A DNA stretch of 64,000 bases from assembly GCA_963775835.1 (NCBI GenBank), contig CAVZKV010000013.1:186001-250000 (forward strand), written 5' to 3'. Under the pieces are notes generated by a model, which made no database searches, was not told the DNA's origin, and saw nothing but the letters and a program-made list of their open reading frames with translations. A program made the position numbers and the translations under genes. This document shows, one piece after another, positions 36,270 through 45,132 of this stretch (position 1 is its first letter; every line of letters begins with the position of its first letter). The stretch is from AWTP1-13 sp963775835. Lineage in GTDB: Bacteria; Pseudomonadota; Alphaproteobacteria; Rhizobiales; Hyphomicrobiaceae.

Positions 36270-36829
36270 TTTCGCCGCGGTGAGGCCGCAGCAGGGTGCC
36301 CTGTTGCAGGGCGGCATCGGACCAGCGTCATCATTCGGCATCACCTGCACATCTCCACGCAATTTTTGGCTGCTCAGGGGCCCAGCCACTGTGCGGGCTG
36401 AGGTCGCCTTCACCCATTGCCTATCAACACCGATGCCCAGCAACGGTGTACGCGAACCGTCTTGCAGGAACAACCCAACATTTCCGTCGGTTCAGCGGGC
36501 GGGCCGCTTTTTAGGGACAAGCAACGGCTCTTGGCGGGTCCGACCGACGCCGGGGCGGCTTAAAGCCGTGGCATAGTCAAGGCTTGCGAGCGTGCGATCC
36601 GCCGCGACCGACGGGGGGACGCATGGCGCGCAGGGCGCAGTCCCCGACTGCGCGGGGGGCGCCGCGGCCGACCCGCAGCTGTGCGCGCCGAAGCCTCTGG
36701 GCTGTGCAAAAGTATCAAGGCCGAGCTGTCATAGGGCTGACGCCCAAGCCCAGGTAAGCTCTCCGGCCTGCGCGACACCACCGGGTCCATCCCGGCATTT
36801 GGCCAGGGCATCGGCCGCCGAGCATCGCT
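36270..36829. other. Intergenic region downstream of the PHO box
   Basis: Plus-strand frames here (for example from 36280) have no domain or ribosome binding site. A short or non-coding transcript driven by the PHO box is possible but not demonstrated. Confidence 0.4.
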
Positions 36830-37063
36830 TTGGAGCATCTCGTTATCGTCTGCGCCGTCCTGGCGGGATTGGCCGAGGTTCCCTGGCAAGCGACAGCCCT
36901 CGCCGGCGCCACCGTCTTCGCCTTGCAGGACTTGGGCGCCTACGAGCTCTCGCCGGAGCCACGCTCGTGGCGACTTGCGATCGGCATGGCCTTGATCGGC
37001 GCCGGGCAGGCCTTGCTGGCCTGGAGCATCGGCATGGGGGCGCGGCTTCTTGTCGGCAGCTGA
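36830..37063 (+). CDS. Small two-helix membrane protein
   Basis: 77 residues from a TTG at 36830. The first helix region is VIVCAVLAGLAEVPWQATAL, and the second is AIGMALIGAGQALLAWSIGM, separated by a polar loop (QDLGAYELSPEPRSWR). The hydrophobic pattern and codon use look genuine, but the start and ribosome binding site are weak. Function unknown. Confidence 0.45.
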   Translation: MEHLVIVCAVLAGLAEVPWQATALAGATVFALQDLGAYELSPEPRSWRLAIGMALIGAGQALLAWSIGMGARLLVGS

Positions 37064-37130
37064 AGGCCGCGCCGAACCCGATCGATCGGTCGAACGCCCT
37101 GATGATCCGGTGGTTGGCGCGTTCCCCCGG

Positions 37131-37598
37131 TTAGGCGCGCTCCACGCGCGCCGCATAGCATCCCGGCGCGGCAAAGTGCACGTGGAGATATTCGGCGTCC
37201 GAGGAACGCAGGAGCCGCTCGATCGCCGGCTCAAGTTCGCGCCCATCGACGAGCTCGAAGCCCGTCATCATGCCGAGCGCGTCGAAGGCGCGCACGGCCA
37301 GGACGCGGCGCCGCAGCTGCTCGGGAACCTCGTCCACTTTGTCGTAGGTCTCCTCGCCGCGACGAACAAAGATGGCAAAGCGCATGCGGTAGGGTGAGTT
37401 GACGGGCAGATGCTCGTAGTTGAGCAAAATCAGCTCATCGCCCGGTTGTGAATCGGTGAGGCTAATGCGACATGGGTAGCCGGGATGGCGAGCATCGGCG
37501 GTTCGACGCACCGCCCCGTGCTTGGCCAGCTCCGCATCCGACATGGCAAACAGATGTTGGAAGCGGTCGCCAGCAAGTCCCTTGATGCGAAAGCTCAT
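37131..37598 (-). CDS. DUF1203 family protein
   Basis: 155 residues. FRIKGLAGDRFQHLFAMSDA, HPGYPCRISLTDSQPGDELI, LLNYEHLPVNSPYRMRFAIF and AEYLHVHFAAPGCYAARVER are the DUF1203 signature blocks. The conserved Cys and two His suggest a possible metal or active site, but the family has no established function. The ATG at 37598 is at the usual start. No operon partner. Confidence 0.92.
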   Translation of the reverse strand: MSFRIKGLAGDRFQHLFAMSDAELAKHGAVRRTADARHPGYPCRISLTDSQPGDELILLNYEHLPVNSPYRMRFAIFVRRGEETYDKVDEVPEQLRRRVLAVRAFDALGMMTGFELVDGRELEPAIERLLRSSDAEYLHVHFAAPGCYAARVERA

Positions 37599-37707
37599 GG
37601 GGTCACCTCTCGTGCTTTGCCCAAATCTGGCGTGCGCAACGCCAAATGCGACCCGTTTCCGGTGGGGCTCAGGAAAAATCTCAAGCGATGGGCGGGAAGC
37701 CCCGGGG

Positions 37708-37736
37708 GGGTCATGTAACTGTCATCAATCTGTTAC
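37708..37736 (+). promoter_or_regulatory. Extended PHO box with three 11-bp repeats
   Basis: GGGTCAT-GTAA, CTGTCAT-CAAT and CTGTTAC follow one another at 11-bp steps. The middle half-site is perfect. It reads rightward, 50 bp upstream of the small frame at 37787, and lies in the spacer after the start of the DUF1203 gene (minus). Confidence 0.6.
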
Positions 37737-37786
37737 GCAGGACGCGCAAAAGCCAGGGTTCGACCGCGATCCAGAGGGTTTAGCGC

Positions 37787-38026
37787 TTGACAGTCCTTGA
37801 CTTGATCGATGGGCGAATTGCCGAGCTCGACCGCCTTTCTGCCGCGGCGACGCTTGAGGGGCGTGAGCCCCCGGGCGATGGCCAGGGGCTCAACCTTCTG
37901 CTGGTGGCACTGCGTGCGCTGCGCCAGCATAAGCTTGCCGGCGCGAGCCTCCCGCCCCGGGGCGATCAATCCGCAACGGCGGCGCGCCCAGCGAATGGGT
38001 GTCCCGCGCGCGGGTTGAATAGGTGA
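37787..38026 (+). CDS. Small hypothetical protein behind a PHO box
   Basis: 79 residues from a TTG at 37787, with GAGGG ten bases upstream. The sequence MTVLDLIDGRIAELDRLSAA, then EPPGDGQGLNLLLVALRALR, is helical and looks coded; the last third is low complexity. No family is recognised. The nearby PHO box suggests phosphate control. It converges with the TetR gene. Confidence 0.4.
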   Translation: MTVLDLIDGRIAELDRLSAAATLEGREPPGDGQGLNLLLVALRALRQHKLAGASLPPRGDQSATAARPANGCPARGLNR

Positions 38027-38032
38027 GCGGTT

Positions 38033-38677
38033 TTATTTTCGCTGCGCGCTGCGCGCCGGCGAGGCGGCAAGCAAACCGGGGGTAGCCCCGGCGATCAACC
38101 TATTGACATCGATACCCGGCGCCACCGCCTCGTAGTCTTGATCGATCAGCAGCGAGGCCGCGCCGTGCACGAACGTCCACAGCTTCAAGGCAATCTCCTG
38201 GGCATCGCCGCGCACTTTGTTGCGCTTGCAGTAAAGCGCCACCTGATTGATGACGTGGACGAAGCAATCCTGGCCGGTGCCCAGCACGTGCTTGGCTTTT
38301 TTGAGCGACGGCTCCTGCCCAAACATTAAGCGGAAGATGGCGGTCTCCTCGACCGCGAACGCCACATAGGCCTGGCCCAGGGCGATAATGCCCTCGAGGC
38401 TGCCCTCGCCTTTTTCGGCGACGACGGCCGTTGATCGGCTCCGCAATTCATCGAAGCCGCGCGAGGCGATCTCGGCCAGAATGTCCTGCTTGCCCTGAAA
38501 ATGCCGGTAGGGCGCCGCCGTGGTCACGCCCGCCACGCGGCAGGCGTCGGCGAGGGTAAAATTCTCCGCACCCCGCTCCTCCACCAGCTTGCGCGTGGCA
38601 CGGATCAGCGCCTCGCGCAATTCGCCGTGGTGATAGCGGGCCTTGGCTTGCCCCTGCTTGGCCGTGAGTCGCCCCAT
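38033..38677 (-). CDS. TetR/AcrR-family repressor of the RND pump
   Basis: 214 residues. The N-terminal HTH is YHHGELREALIRATRKLVEE followed by FTLADACRVAGVTTAAPYRH, FQGKQDILAEIASRGF; the rest is the WHG/TetR_C-type ligand domain (FAVEETAIFRLMFGQEPSLK). It is divergent from the HlyD/RND operon, with three palindromic operator-like sites in the spacer. It should repress the pump until a substrate binds. Confidence 0.92.
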   Translation of the reverse strand: MGRLTAKQGQAKARYHHGELREALIRATRKLVEERGAENFTLADACRVAGVTTAAPYRHFQGKQDILAEIASRGFDELRSRSTAVVAEKGEGSLEGIIALGQAYVAFAVEETAIFRLMFGQEPSLKKAKHVLGTGQDCFVHVINQVALYCKRNKVRGDAQEIALKLWTFVHGAASLLIDQDYEAVAPGIDVNRLIAGATPGLLAASPARSAQRK

Positions 38678-38712
38678 TACTTGAGCATGACCGCTTCACG
38701 ATGAGTTGAAAA

Positions 38713-38771
38713 GTTAGCGTCGCTAACACTTTGCGATGTCAGCGTCGCTAACATATGTTAGTGGCGCTCAC
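38713..38771. promoter_or_regulatory. Three TetR operator-like sites
   Basis: GTTAGCGTCGCTAAC (38713-38727) is a perfect 7-1-7 palindrome. GTCAGCGTCGCTAAC (38738-38752) has one mismatch and GTTAGTGGCGCTCAC (38757-38771) is a weaker copy. They lie 36-94 bp upstream of the repressor start and 64-122 bp upstream of the adaptor start. Confidence 0.75.
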
Positions 38772-38834
38772 ATAGCAAGCTCCGGGGAGGCCGGGCTTTG
38801 GCAGAATGCGGGCGGAACAAAAAGGGAGATGGGC

Positions 38835-39992
38835 ATGAGCAGCATTGCAGGCACGCGCGCCGGAATTGTACGGCTCCGGCTCGCCAAGGCGCCGAGCTTG
38901 CTCGGCGGGGTCGGCATCCTCGGCCTTGCCGCCCTGCTTGGCGGCTGCAAAAGCGAACCCCTGGCCAAGGAGGAGGCGGTGCGGCCGGTGAAGGTCGCCA
39001 TCGTCGAGACGGCGCCGGAGGCGCGGACCCTTAGCTATGCCGGCGTGGTGCGCGCGCGCATCGAAAGCGCGCGCGGTTTCCGGGTCGCCGGCAAGATCAC
39101 CGAGCGCTTGATCAATGTTGGCGACCGCGTGCTGGTCGACCAGCCGATCGCCCGCCTGGACGAGACCGACCTCAAGCTGGCGGAGAATAGTGCCAGAGCA
39201 GCCGTGGCTGCCGCGGCCAGTCGGCGCGACGTCGCCAGCGACAATCTGGAACGGGCCAAGGTGTTGCTGCCCAAGGCGATCATCTCGCAGGCGGCGTACG
39301 ACACCCGGCGCAACGAGCTCGATGCCGCCGTGGCCTCGCTGGAAAGCGCGCAAGCGCAACTGCGCCAAGCGGCGAATGCGGTGTCCTATGCAACCTTGAA
39401 GGCCGACAAGGCCGGGATCGTGACGGCGGTGAGCGCCGAGCCGGGCCAAGTCGTCAGCGCCGGCCAGCCCATCGTCACGGTGGCCGACGCCGGTGAGACG
39501 GAAATCGCCTTGGCCGTGCCGGAGCAGGACGCCGGGCGCCTGACGATCGGACAATGGGCAAAGGTCACGCTTTGGGCAGGGCCGCGCCTCAGCGTCGATG
39601 GTCGCGTGCGCGAAATCGGCGCCCAGGCGGATCCGGCCTCGCGCACCTATCCCGTGCGCATTGCCGTTGCCGCGCCGCCCGAGGCCATGCGCTTGGGGAT
39701 GACGGCGACCGTGGCCGTGCGCCTCGAGCATGAGACCGCACCGATGCTGGTTCCCCTCACGGCCTTGACGGAGAGTAGCAATACCGCCGCGGTCTTCGTC
39801 GTCGACCCGAGCAAAAAGGTGGTGCGTCGTACCATCGTCGCCCTCGCGGGTACGTCCGACGAGGGCGTGCGCATTGCCAGTGGACTGAGCGCCGGCGACA
39901 TGGTCGTGACGGCGGGGGTGCAGTTCTTGCGCGACGGCATGCGCGTCCGCTTGCTTGAGGAGCGGTCCCACGCGCCGGGCAACCGGATCTAA
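38835..39992 (+). CDS. RND efflux periplasmic adaptor (HlyD/MFP family lipoprotein)
   Basis: 385 residues from the ATG at 38835, six bases after GGGAG. The N-terminus ends in a lipobox-like ALLGGCKSEP, so it is likely a lipid-anchored periplasmic adaptor. The barrel-sandwich half-motifs are RGFRVAGKITERLINVGDRV and SYATLKADKAGIVTAVSAEP; a long alpha hairpin lies between (ASRRDVASDNLERAKVLLPK). It links the RND permease to an outer-membrane channel, which is not encoded here. Operon with the permease, gap 65 bp. Confidence 0.94.
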   Translation: MSSIAGTRAGIVRLRLAKAPSLLGGVGILGLAALLGGCKSEPLAKEEAVRPVKVAIVETAPEARTLSYAGVVRARIESARGFRVAGKITERLINVGDRVLVDQPIARLDETDLKLAENSARAAVAAAASRRDVASDNLERAKVLLPKAIISQAAYDTRRNELDAAVASLESAQAQLRQAANAVSYATLKADKAGIVTAVSAEPGQVVSAGQPIVTVADAGETEIALAVPEQDAGRLTIGQWAKVTLWAGPRLSVDGRVREIGAQADPASRTYPVRIAVAAPPEAMRLGMTATVAVRLEHETAPMLVPLTALTESSNTAAVFVVDPSKKVVRRTIVALAGTSDEGVRIASGLSAGDMVVTAGVQFLRDGMRVRLLEERSHAPGNRI

Positions 39993-40057
39993 CCCCGCCC
40001 CCAAACTTTCTGCACCCCATTGGGTCGGCCCCTCGACATCTCGGGAGTGATGCCACC

Positions 40058-43000
40058 ATGTCAAAGATGCCCTCGTCCAGCTTCAACCTGTCTCGCTGGG
40101 CCATCAGCCACGGCGGCTTCACCGCCTTTCTGCTCGTGCTCTTGCTCGCCGCCGGCGCCTTCTCGCTGTGGCGGATCGGGCAGAAGGAAGATCCCGACTT
40201 CACCTTCCGCGTCATGGTGGTGCAAGCGTTTTGGCCAGGCGCCACCACGCCGGAAATGCAGGATCAGGTGGTCGACAAGATCGAGCGCAAGCTGCAGGAA
40301 ACGCCTGGCCTCGATTTTCTGCGCTCCTATACCCGACCCGGCTTTGCCAACATCTTCGTCAACCTCAAGGGTGCGGTGCGCGGCGAGGCGGTGAAGGATG
40401 CCTTCTATCAAGCCCGCAAGAAGATCGGCGACATCCGCGCCTCGCTCCCCGAGGGCGTGATCGGTCCCTTCTTCAACGATGAGTTCGGCGACACCTACAT
40501 CTCGCTTTACGCCCTCACCGGCCCCGGCTTCAGCTATCCCGAGCTCAAGGATTTCGCCAAGGCTGCGCGCGATGTCCTGTTGCGCGTCCCTGGCGTCGCC
40601 AAGGTCGACCTGTTGGGCCTGCAGGAGGAGCGCATATTCATCGAGGTGTCGTCGGTGGCGCTGGCCCAGCGCGGCCTGTCTGCCCTCGACATTGCCGCCG
40701 CGCTCGCCGGGCAAAACGCCATGGACCCCGCGGGCCGGATCGAGACGGGCGAGCGTTCGGTGCGCATTGACGTTGCTGGCGGGCTCAAATCGGTCGAGGA
40801 CATCCGCGAGCTGCGGCTGCGCGTCGGGCAAGAGACGCTACGGCTCGGCGATATCGCCGAAGTCAAACACGCGCTGGAAGATCCGCCCACCGCCAAGACG
40901 CGCTACCAGGGGCATGATGCCGTGCTGTTGGGCACGACCATGGCTCCCGGCGGCAACGTGACCGAGGTGGGTGCCGCCGTGGAGCGCGCGCTGAAGGGGA
41001 TCGAGCAGGATCTGCCGCTCGGCGCCGAGCTCGGCCGCATCTCGGACCAGGCGCAGGTCGTGAGCAAGTCCATCCATGAGTTCCTGGAGGCCTTGGCCGA
41101 GGCGATCGCCATCGTCCTCGTGGTCTCGCTGCTGGCGCTCGGCTGGCGGGCCGGGCTGGTGGTGGCCATGACCATCCCGCTGGTGCTCGCCGCCACCTTT
41201 TTCGCCATGTCGCTGATGGGTATCGACCTGCACCGCATCTCGCTGGGCGCGCTGATCATCTCCTTGGGCCTGCTGGTCGACGACGCGATGATCGCGGTCG
41301 AAATGATGGACCGAAAGCTGCAGGAGGGTTACGACAAACTGGCGGCGGCGACGTTTGCCTATACCTCGACGGCCTTCCCGATGCTGACCGGCACCATGAT
41401 CACCGTTGCCGGCTTCATCCCCGTTGGCTTCGCGCTGAGCCAAGCCGGCGAGTATGTCAGCGCCCTGTTCTGGGTGACGGGCGTGGCGCTGACGATTTCC
41501 TGGTTCGCCGCCGTCTACTTCACGCCGTGGATCGGCTATCGGCTGTTGCGGTCGCGCGCCAATGGCCCCGCCCAGCACCACGACGTCTTCGACAGCCGGG
41601 CCTATCGCGCTATCCGCGCCGTCGTCAGCTGGTGCGTGCGGTGGCGCCGCACCGTGGTCGTGCTCACGATTGCTGCCTTTGCCGCCAGCATTGTCAGCTT
41701 CGCCTTTATTCCGAAGCAGTTCTTCCCGACCTCCAATCGCCCTGAGCTGTTGGTCGATCTGTGGCTGCCCGAAGGCGCCTCCTACGCCGAGACGGAGCGC
41801 GACGCCAAGCGGCTGGAACAAGCGCTCCTGCACGATGCCGATATTGCCTACATCACCACCTTCATCGGCGAGGGTGCGCCGCGCTTCTACTTGCCCCTCG
41901 ACCAGCAATTGAAGAACCAGAACTTTGCCCAGCTCATGTTGATGACAAAGTCGATCGAAGCGCGGGAGCGGGCGCTGGTGCGCGTGCGCGAGATGCTGGC
42001 GCTTGATTTCCCGAAGGTCCGCTCCAAGGTCGATCGGCTCTTCAATGGTCCCCCGGTTGGATGGGCGGTGCAGGTGCGGGTAACGGGACCCGATCGCGCC
42101 GAGGTGCGGCGCTATGCCGACGAGGTGGCCGAGGTCATGCGAGCAACGCCTGAGCTCAGCAACGTGCACGACGATTGGCTCGAGCCGGTGCCGAGCCTGA
42201 AGCTCGACATCGATCAGGACCGCGTGCGCGCCTTGGGCGTAACGTCCCAGCAAGTGCGCCGATCGCTGCAGGCAATGCTGACCGGTTTCCAGATCGGCGA
42301 GTTCCGCGATGGCGACGAGACCATCAAGGTGATGCTGCGCGAGCCCTCGGAGGCGCGCAATCTGCTCTCGGCCCTCGACAACGTCTATGTGAAGACCGCG
42401 GCGGGTGCGTCCGTGCCGCTGCGGCAAGTGGCGAGCGTCAAGGTCGTGCTGGAATCGGGCATTCAATGGCGGCGGGACCGACTGCCCTCGATCACGGTGC
42501 GCGGCGTCGTCCCCGACAACGTGCAATCGCCCGACGTCGCCAATGCCGTGTTCGCCAAGCTGAAGCCCGTGCGCGAGGCGCTGCCCGTCGGCTACCATGT
42601 CGAGCTGCAGGGTGCTGTCGAGGAATTGGCCAAGAGCCAGACCTCGATCAACGAGAAGATGCCCACCATGCTGCTGGTCATCCTGTTGCTGTTGATGGTG
42701 CAGCTGCAGCACTTCGGCAAGACCCTGCTGGTGCTGGCAACGGGTCCGCTTGGTCTGATCGGCGCGGCCATGGCCTTGCTGGCATTCCAAGCCCCGTTCG
42801 GCTTCGTTGCCATCCTGGGCGTGATCGCGCTGGCGGGCATCATCATGCGCAACAGCGTCATCTTGGTGGATCAGATCGAGCAGGACATGGCGGCGGGTCA
42901 CGATGGTTTCTCGGCCGTGGTGGAATCCGCCGTGCGCCGCTTCCGCCCGATTACGCTGACGGCCGCGGCGGCGGTGCTGGCGTTGATCCCGCTTGCCGGG

Positions 43001-43147
43001 GAGGTCTTCTGGGCACCGATGGCGCTGGCCATGATGGGCGGCCTGATCGCGGCGACGATTTTGACCCTAACCTTCCTGCCGGCGCTTTATGCCCTGGCCT
43101 TCCGAAATCGGCGCGCCGGGCCAAAGCGCAGCCCTTTCGCTTTTTGA
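40058..43147 (+). CDS. RND efflux permease (AcrB/MexF-type superfamily)
   Basis: 1029 residues, the full family length. Two repeats of one plus five helices flank large periplasmic loops. The proton-relay Asp pair of TM4 is visible in LGLLVDDAMIAVEMMDRKLQ. The N-terminal helix (GGFTAFLLVLLLAAGAFSLW) and the final helices (GLIAATILTLTFLPALYALA) are normal. The porter domain contains GANPAP-type loops only loosely. It exports drugs or toxic compounds using the proton gradient. It is the second gene of the TetR-regulated operon; no outer-membrane factor follows, so a distant TolC-like channel is needed. Confidence 0.95.
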   Translation: MSKMPSSSFNLSRWAISHGGFTAFLLVLLLAAGAFSLWRIGQKEDPDFTFRVMVVQAFWPGATTPEMQDQVVDKIERKLQETPGLDFLRSYTRPGFANIFVNLKGAVRGEAVKDAFYQARKKIGDIRASLPEGVIGPFFNDEFGDTYISLYALTGPGFSYPELKDFAKAARDVLLRVPGVAKVDLLGLQEERIFIEVSSVALAQRGLSALDIAAALAGQNAMDPAGRIETGERSVRIDVAGGLKSVEDIRELRLRVGQETLRLGDIAEVKHALEDPPTAKTRYQGHDAVLLGTTMAPGGNVTEVGAAVERALKGIEQDLPLGAELGRISDQAQVVSKSIHEFLEALAEAIAIVLVVSLLALGWRAGLVVAMTIPLVLAATFFAMSLMGIDLHRISLGALIISLGLLVDDAMIAVEMMDRKLQEGYDKLAAATFAYTSTAFPMLTGTMITVAGFIPVGFALSQAGEYVSALFWVTGVALTISWFAAVYFTPWIGYRLLRSRANGPAQHHDVFDSRAYRAIRAVVSWCVRWRRTVVVLTIAAFAASIVSFAFIPKQFFPTSNRPELLVDLWLPEGASYAETERDAKRLEQALLHDADIAYITTFIGEGAPRFYLPLDQQLKNQNFAQLMLMTKSIEARERALVRVREMLALDFPKVRSKVDRLFNGPPVGWAVQVRVTGPDRAEVRRYADEVAEVMRATPELSNVHDDWLEPVPSLKLDIDQDRVRALGVTSQQVRRSLQAMLTGFQIGEFRDGDETIKVMLREPSEARNLLSALDNVYVKTAAGASVPLRQVASVKVVLESGIQWRRDRLPSITVRGVVPDNVQSPDVANAVFAKLKPVREALPVGYHVELQGAVEELAKSQTSINEKMPTMLLVILLLLMVQLQHFGKTLLVLATGPLGLIGAAMALLAFQAPFGFVAILGVIALAGIIMRNSVILVDQIEQDMAAGHDGFSAVVESAVRRFRPITLTAAAAVLALIPLAGEVFWAPMALAMMGGLIAATILTLTFLPALYALAFRNRRAGPKRSPFAF

Positions 43148-43412
43148 GGAGAGGGCGCTCCCCGGCGCGAAACGGCCGTTGGCGGCTGCGGCCTAGCCCG
43201 CGGCCGACGCAACCGGGTGACCAAAGCGCGCGGCGCCGAGCCCCTGGGCCAGGAAGCAGGGGAACGCGGGAGCGCGCGCTCCCCGCGCCTTTTCCATTGT
43301 CACACAAGCCGAGGCGCCGGGGGCCTGATCGCCGATTGGCGTGCGGCCAGCCATTGCCGGCCGCCTGCGACAAACTCTTCGCGGGAACACTTTTCGGGGC
43401 CAATATCCCCCC

Positions 43413-44195
43413 ATGAGCACCACATCGTTTCATGCGCGCGCCCTGCAATTGGCGGAACGCATCGAACTCAAGGGGTTGGAGCGCTCCGACCAGTTTTCCA
43501 GCAATCCGTTGGCGTTCAAGGTTGCGGGCGGTGGCACGGTCGTCTTGTTTCGGTCCGGCGCCGCCGTCTTCATCGGCATGAACCCGCTCGAAGAAGAGGG
43601 GATCATCAAGGGGCTTGAGGGCCGCCTGATCGATCCCTTGGCGGAGCGTGAGACCGAGTTGGCGCAAATCGTGCTCAAGGCCGATGGCGAGGATCTGCCG
43701 CTTCCCAACGGCACGATTAGTCTCAAGAACGATGCGCCGGAACGCTTGCTGCTGTTGGCGGAAGCGCTGGCCACGAGCGTCGCCTTTGCCTACGACGAGC
43801 GCCGGATCACCCAGGCCTTTGATCGGGTCGTGCCCATTGCCTCGAGCCTCAAACGCAGGAAGCTGCTGGTCGGCAGCCAGGGAGACCTGGTCGAGCAGAT
43901 CGGCGAGGCCTTGTTGATTCAACAACGCCTGGCCGGCCGCGTCGAATTGGCCGACCGCCCGGACGTGCTGTGGGATCACCCGGAGCTGGAGCGCCTTTGG
44001 GCGAAACTGACGGATGAGTACGACCTTTCTCCGCGTGCGCGTGCCGTCGGCCAGAAGCTGGTGGTCATTCGCGAAACCGCCGATACCATGGCCGACTTGC
44101 TTTCCACCCGAACCAGTCACCGCCTCGAGTGGTACATCATCGGCCTCATTTGCCTGGAGCTATTGCTCGGCCTTTTCAATCAAGTGTTCAAATGA
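43413..44195 (+). CDS. RMD1/DUF155-family protein
   Basis: 260 residues from the ATG at 43413. VVLFRSGAAVFIGMNPLEEE, GTISLKNDAPERLLLLAEAL, ATSVAFAYDERRITQAFDRV and the final membrane helix EWYIIGLICLELLLGLF are the RMD1 (Sif2/DUF155) arrangement. The yeast homologues act at organelles; bacterial function is unknown. The C-terminal helix suggests an inner-membrane tail anchor. The ORF 24 codons longer upstream is not needed. Confidence 0.92.
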   Translation: MSTTSFHARALQLAERIELKGLERSDQFSSNPLAFKVAGGGTVVLFRSGAAVFIGMNPLEEEGIIKGLEGRLIDPLAERETELAQIVLKADGEDLPLPNGTISLKNDAPERLLLLAEALATSVAFAYDERRITQAFDRVVPIASSLKRRKLLVGSQGDLVEQIGEALLIQQRLAGRVELADRPDVLWDHPELERLWAKLTDEYDLSPRARAVGQKLVVIRETADTMADLLSTRTSHRLEWYIIGLICLELLLGLFNQVFK

Positions 44196-44625
44196 GCCAA
44201 AAAGGGCGCCCGCGGCGGCGTGTCGGAAGCGCTGCACTTGGCTTTCCGTCTTTGCCGGCATCGACAGCTTTGACCCGCGCGTATTGCAAACGATCACCGA
44301 CAACGCCCTCCGTTCGGATTGCCGGTCCGCGGCTGCCCCTGACGCAATCCCGTCTCGTCTCTGTCGCAAGTGCGTCACTGAGGGGTGCAACACTTCAATG
44401 CCCATTCTCAGCAACTTGCCGCTGACCGGGCACCAGGCTGCCGGCTCCCAGAAAACGCCTGCTGGATGGCCGGCAGCCGACGCCGTCGGTTCGGCAACAC
44501 CGTCGGCTTGGGGGAGAGCCGCCGTTCGCCCGTCATTGCCCGCCGGTGTCCCTGCTTTTTTGCCGGTGTCCCATGGCTCGACGGCGACTGCCGTCGCTCG
44601 CGCTGACGGCTCCCGCCCAGACGCA
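44196..44625. other. Intergenic region
   Basis: No gene is supported. A direct repeat of GCCGGTGTCCC occurs at about 44540 and 44562. Confidence 0.35.
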
Positions 44626-45071
44626 TTACGATAGGGTATTGAGGCCCCGGCGCAGGAGATCGGGCTCGACGCCGGCGAGCTGGCGTTCAATGCGCGCGTG
44701 GGTCCTGATCCAGACCGGTATGGCGGCGGCCAGCACGGATCGGCCCTGCCGCGTCAGCTTCAGCGAGCGACTGCGGCGGTCCTGTTGATCGATGCTGACG
44801 TCGACGAGACCGCGCCGTTCAAGCGGTTTCAGGGCGGCCGTCAAGGTGGTGCGGTCCATGGCCAGCAAGGCGGCCACCGATCCGAGCCGCGCCGGCTGCA
44901 GGCCGATTGAGCGAGGTCAGCAGCGAAAACTGCCCGTTGGTCAGGCCGAGCGGGCGCAGCGCATCGTCGAACTGGCGGGCAACCCTGCGGGCGGCGCGTT
45001 GCACGTGCAGACACAGGCAGCGGTCGCGAATTTTGCAGCGTGGTAGCGAAGGGCACGTCAGGCTTTGACAT
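44626..45071 (-). pseudogene. MarR-family regulator with two frameshifts
   Basis: The ATG at 45071 starts MSKPDVPFATTL. The next frame gives KIRDRCLCLHVQRAARRVAR, QFDDALRPLGLTNGQFSLLT. The third frame gives PARLGSVAALLAMDRTTLTA, ALKPLERRGLVDVSIDQQDR and RSRSLKLTRQGRSVL, the MarR winged helix. One base is off near 45032 and one near 44910. Joined, they make a normal-length MarR of about 148 residues. It should control the adjacent MFS gene from the GTTGATATCAAC site. Sequencing error is possible. Confidence 0.75.
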
Positions 45072-45082
45072 GCGCCATTAAC

Positions 45083-45094
45083 GTTGATATCAAC
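45083..45094. promoter_or_regulatory. MarR operator-like palindrome over the MFS promoter
   Basis: GTTGATATCAAC is a perfect 12-bp palindrome. A TTGACA -35 (45065-45070) with TATCAA (45088-45093) 17 bp on would be overlapped by it. It is 12 bp from the MarR start codon. Confidence 0.6.
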
Positions 45095-45132
45095 CTTTAT
45101 GTCAACGCCAATTGCTCGAAGGACCAGGGGCC

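Noticed and set aside
38748..40064. Minus-strand frame of 438 codons opposite the HlyD adaptor
   Set aside because: Arg/His/Gly-rich shadow; the plus-strand adaptor has full motifs.
40838..42901. Antisense open frame of 687 codons opposite the RND permease
   Set aside because: It is His/Asp/Arg-rich without domains and exists because high GC leaves the complementary frame open; the sense strand encodes a complete RND protein.
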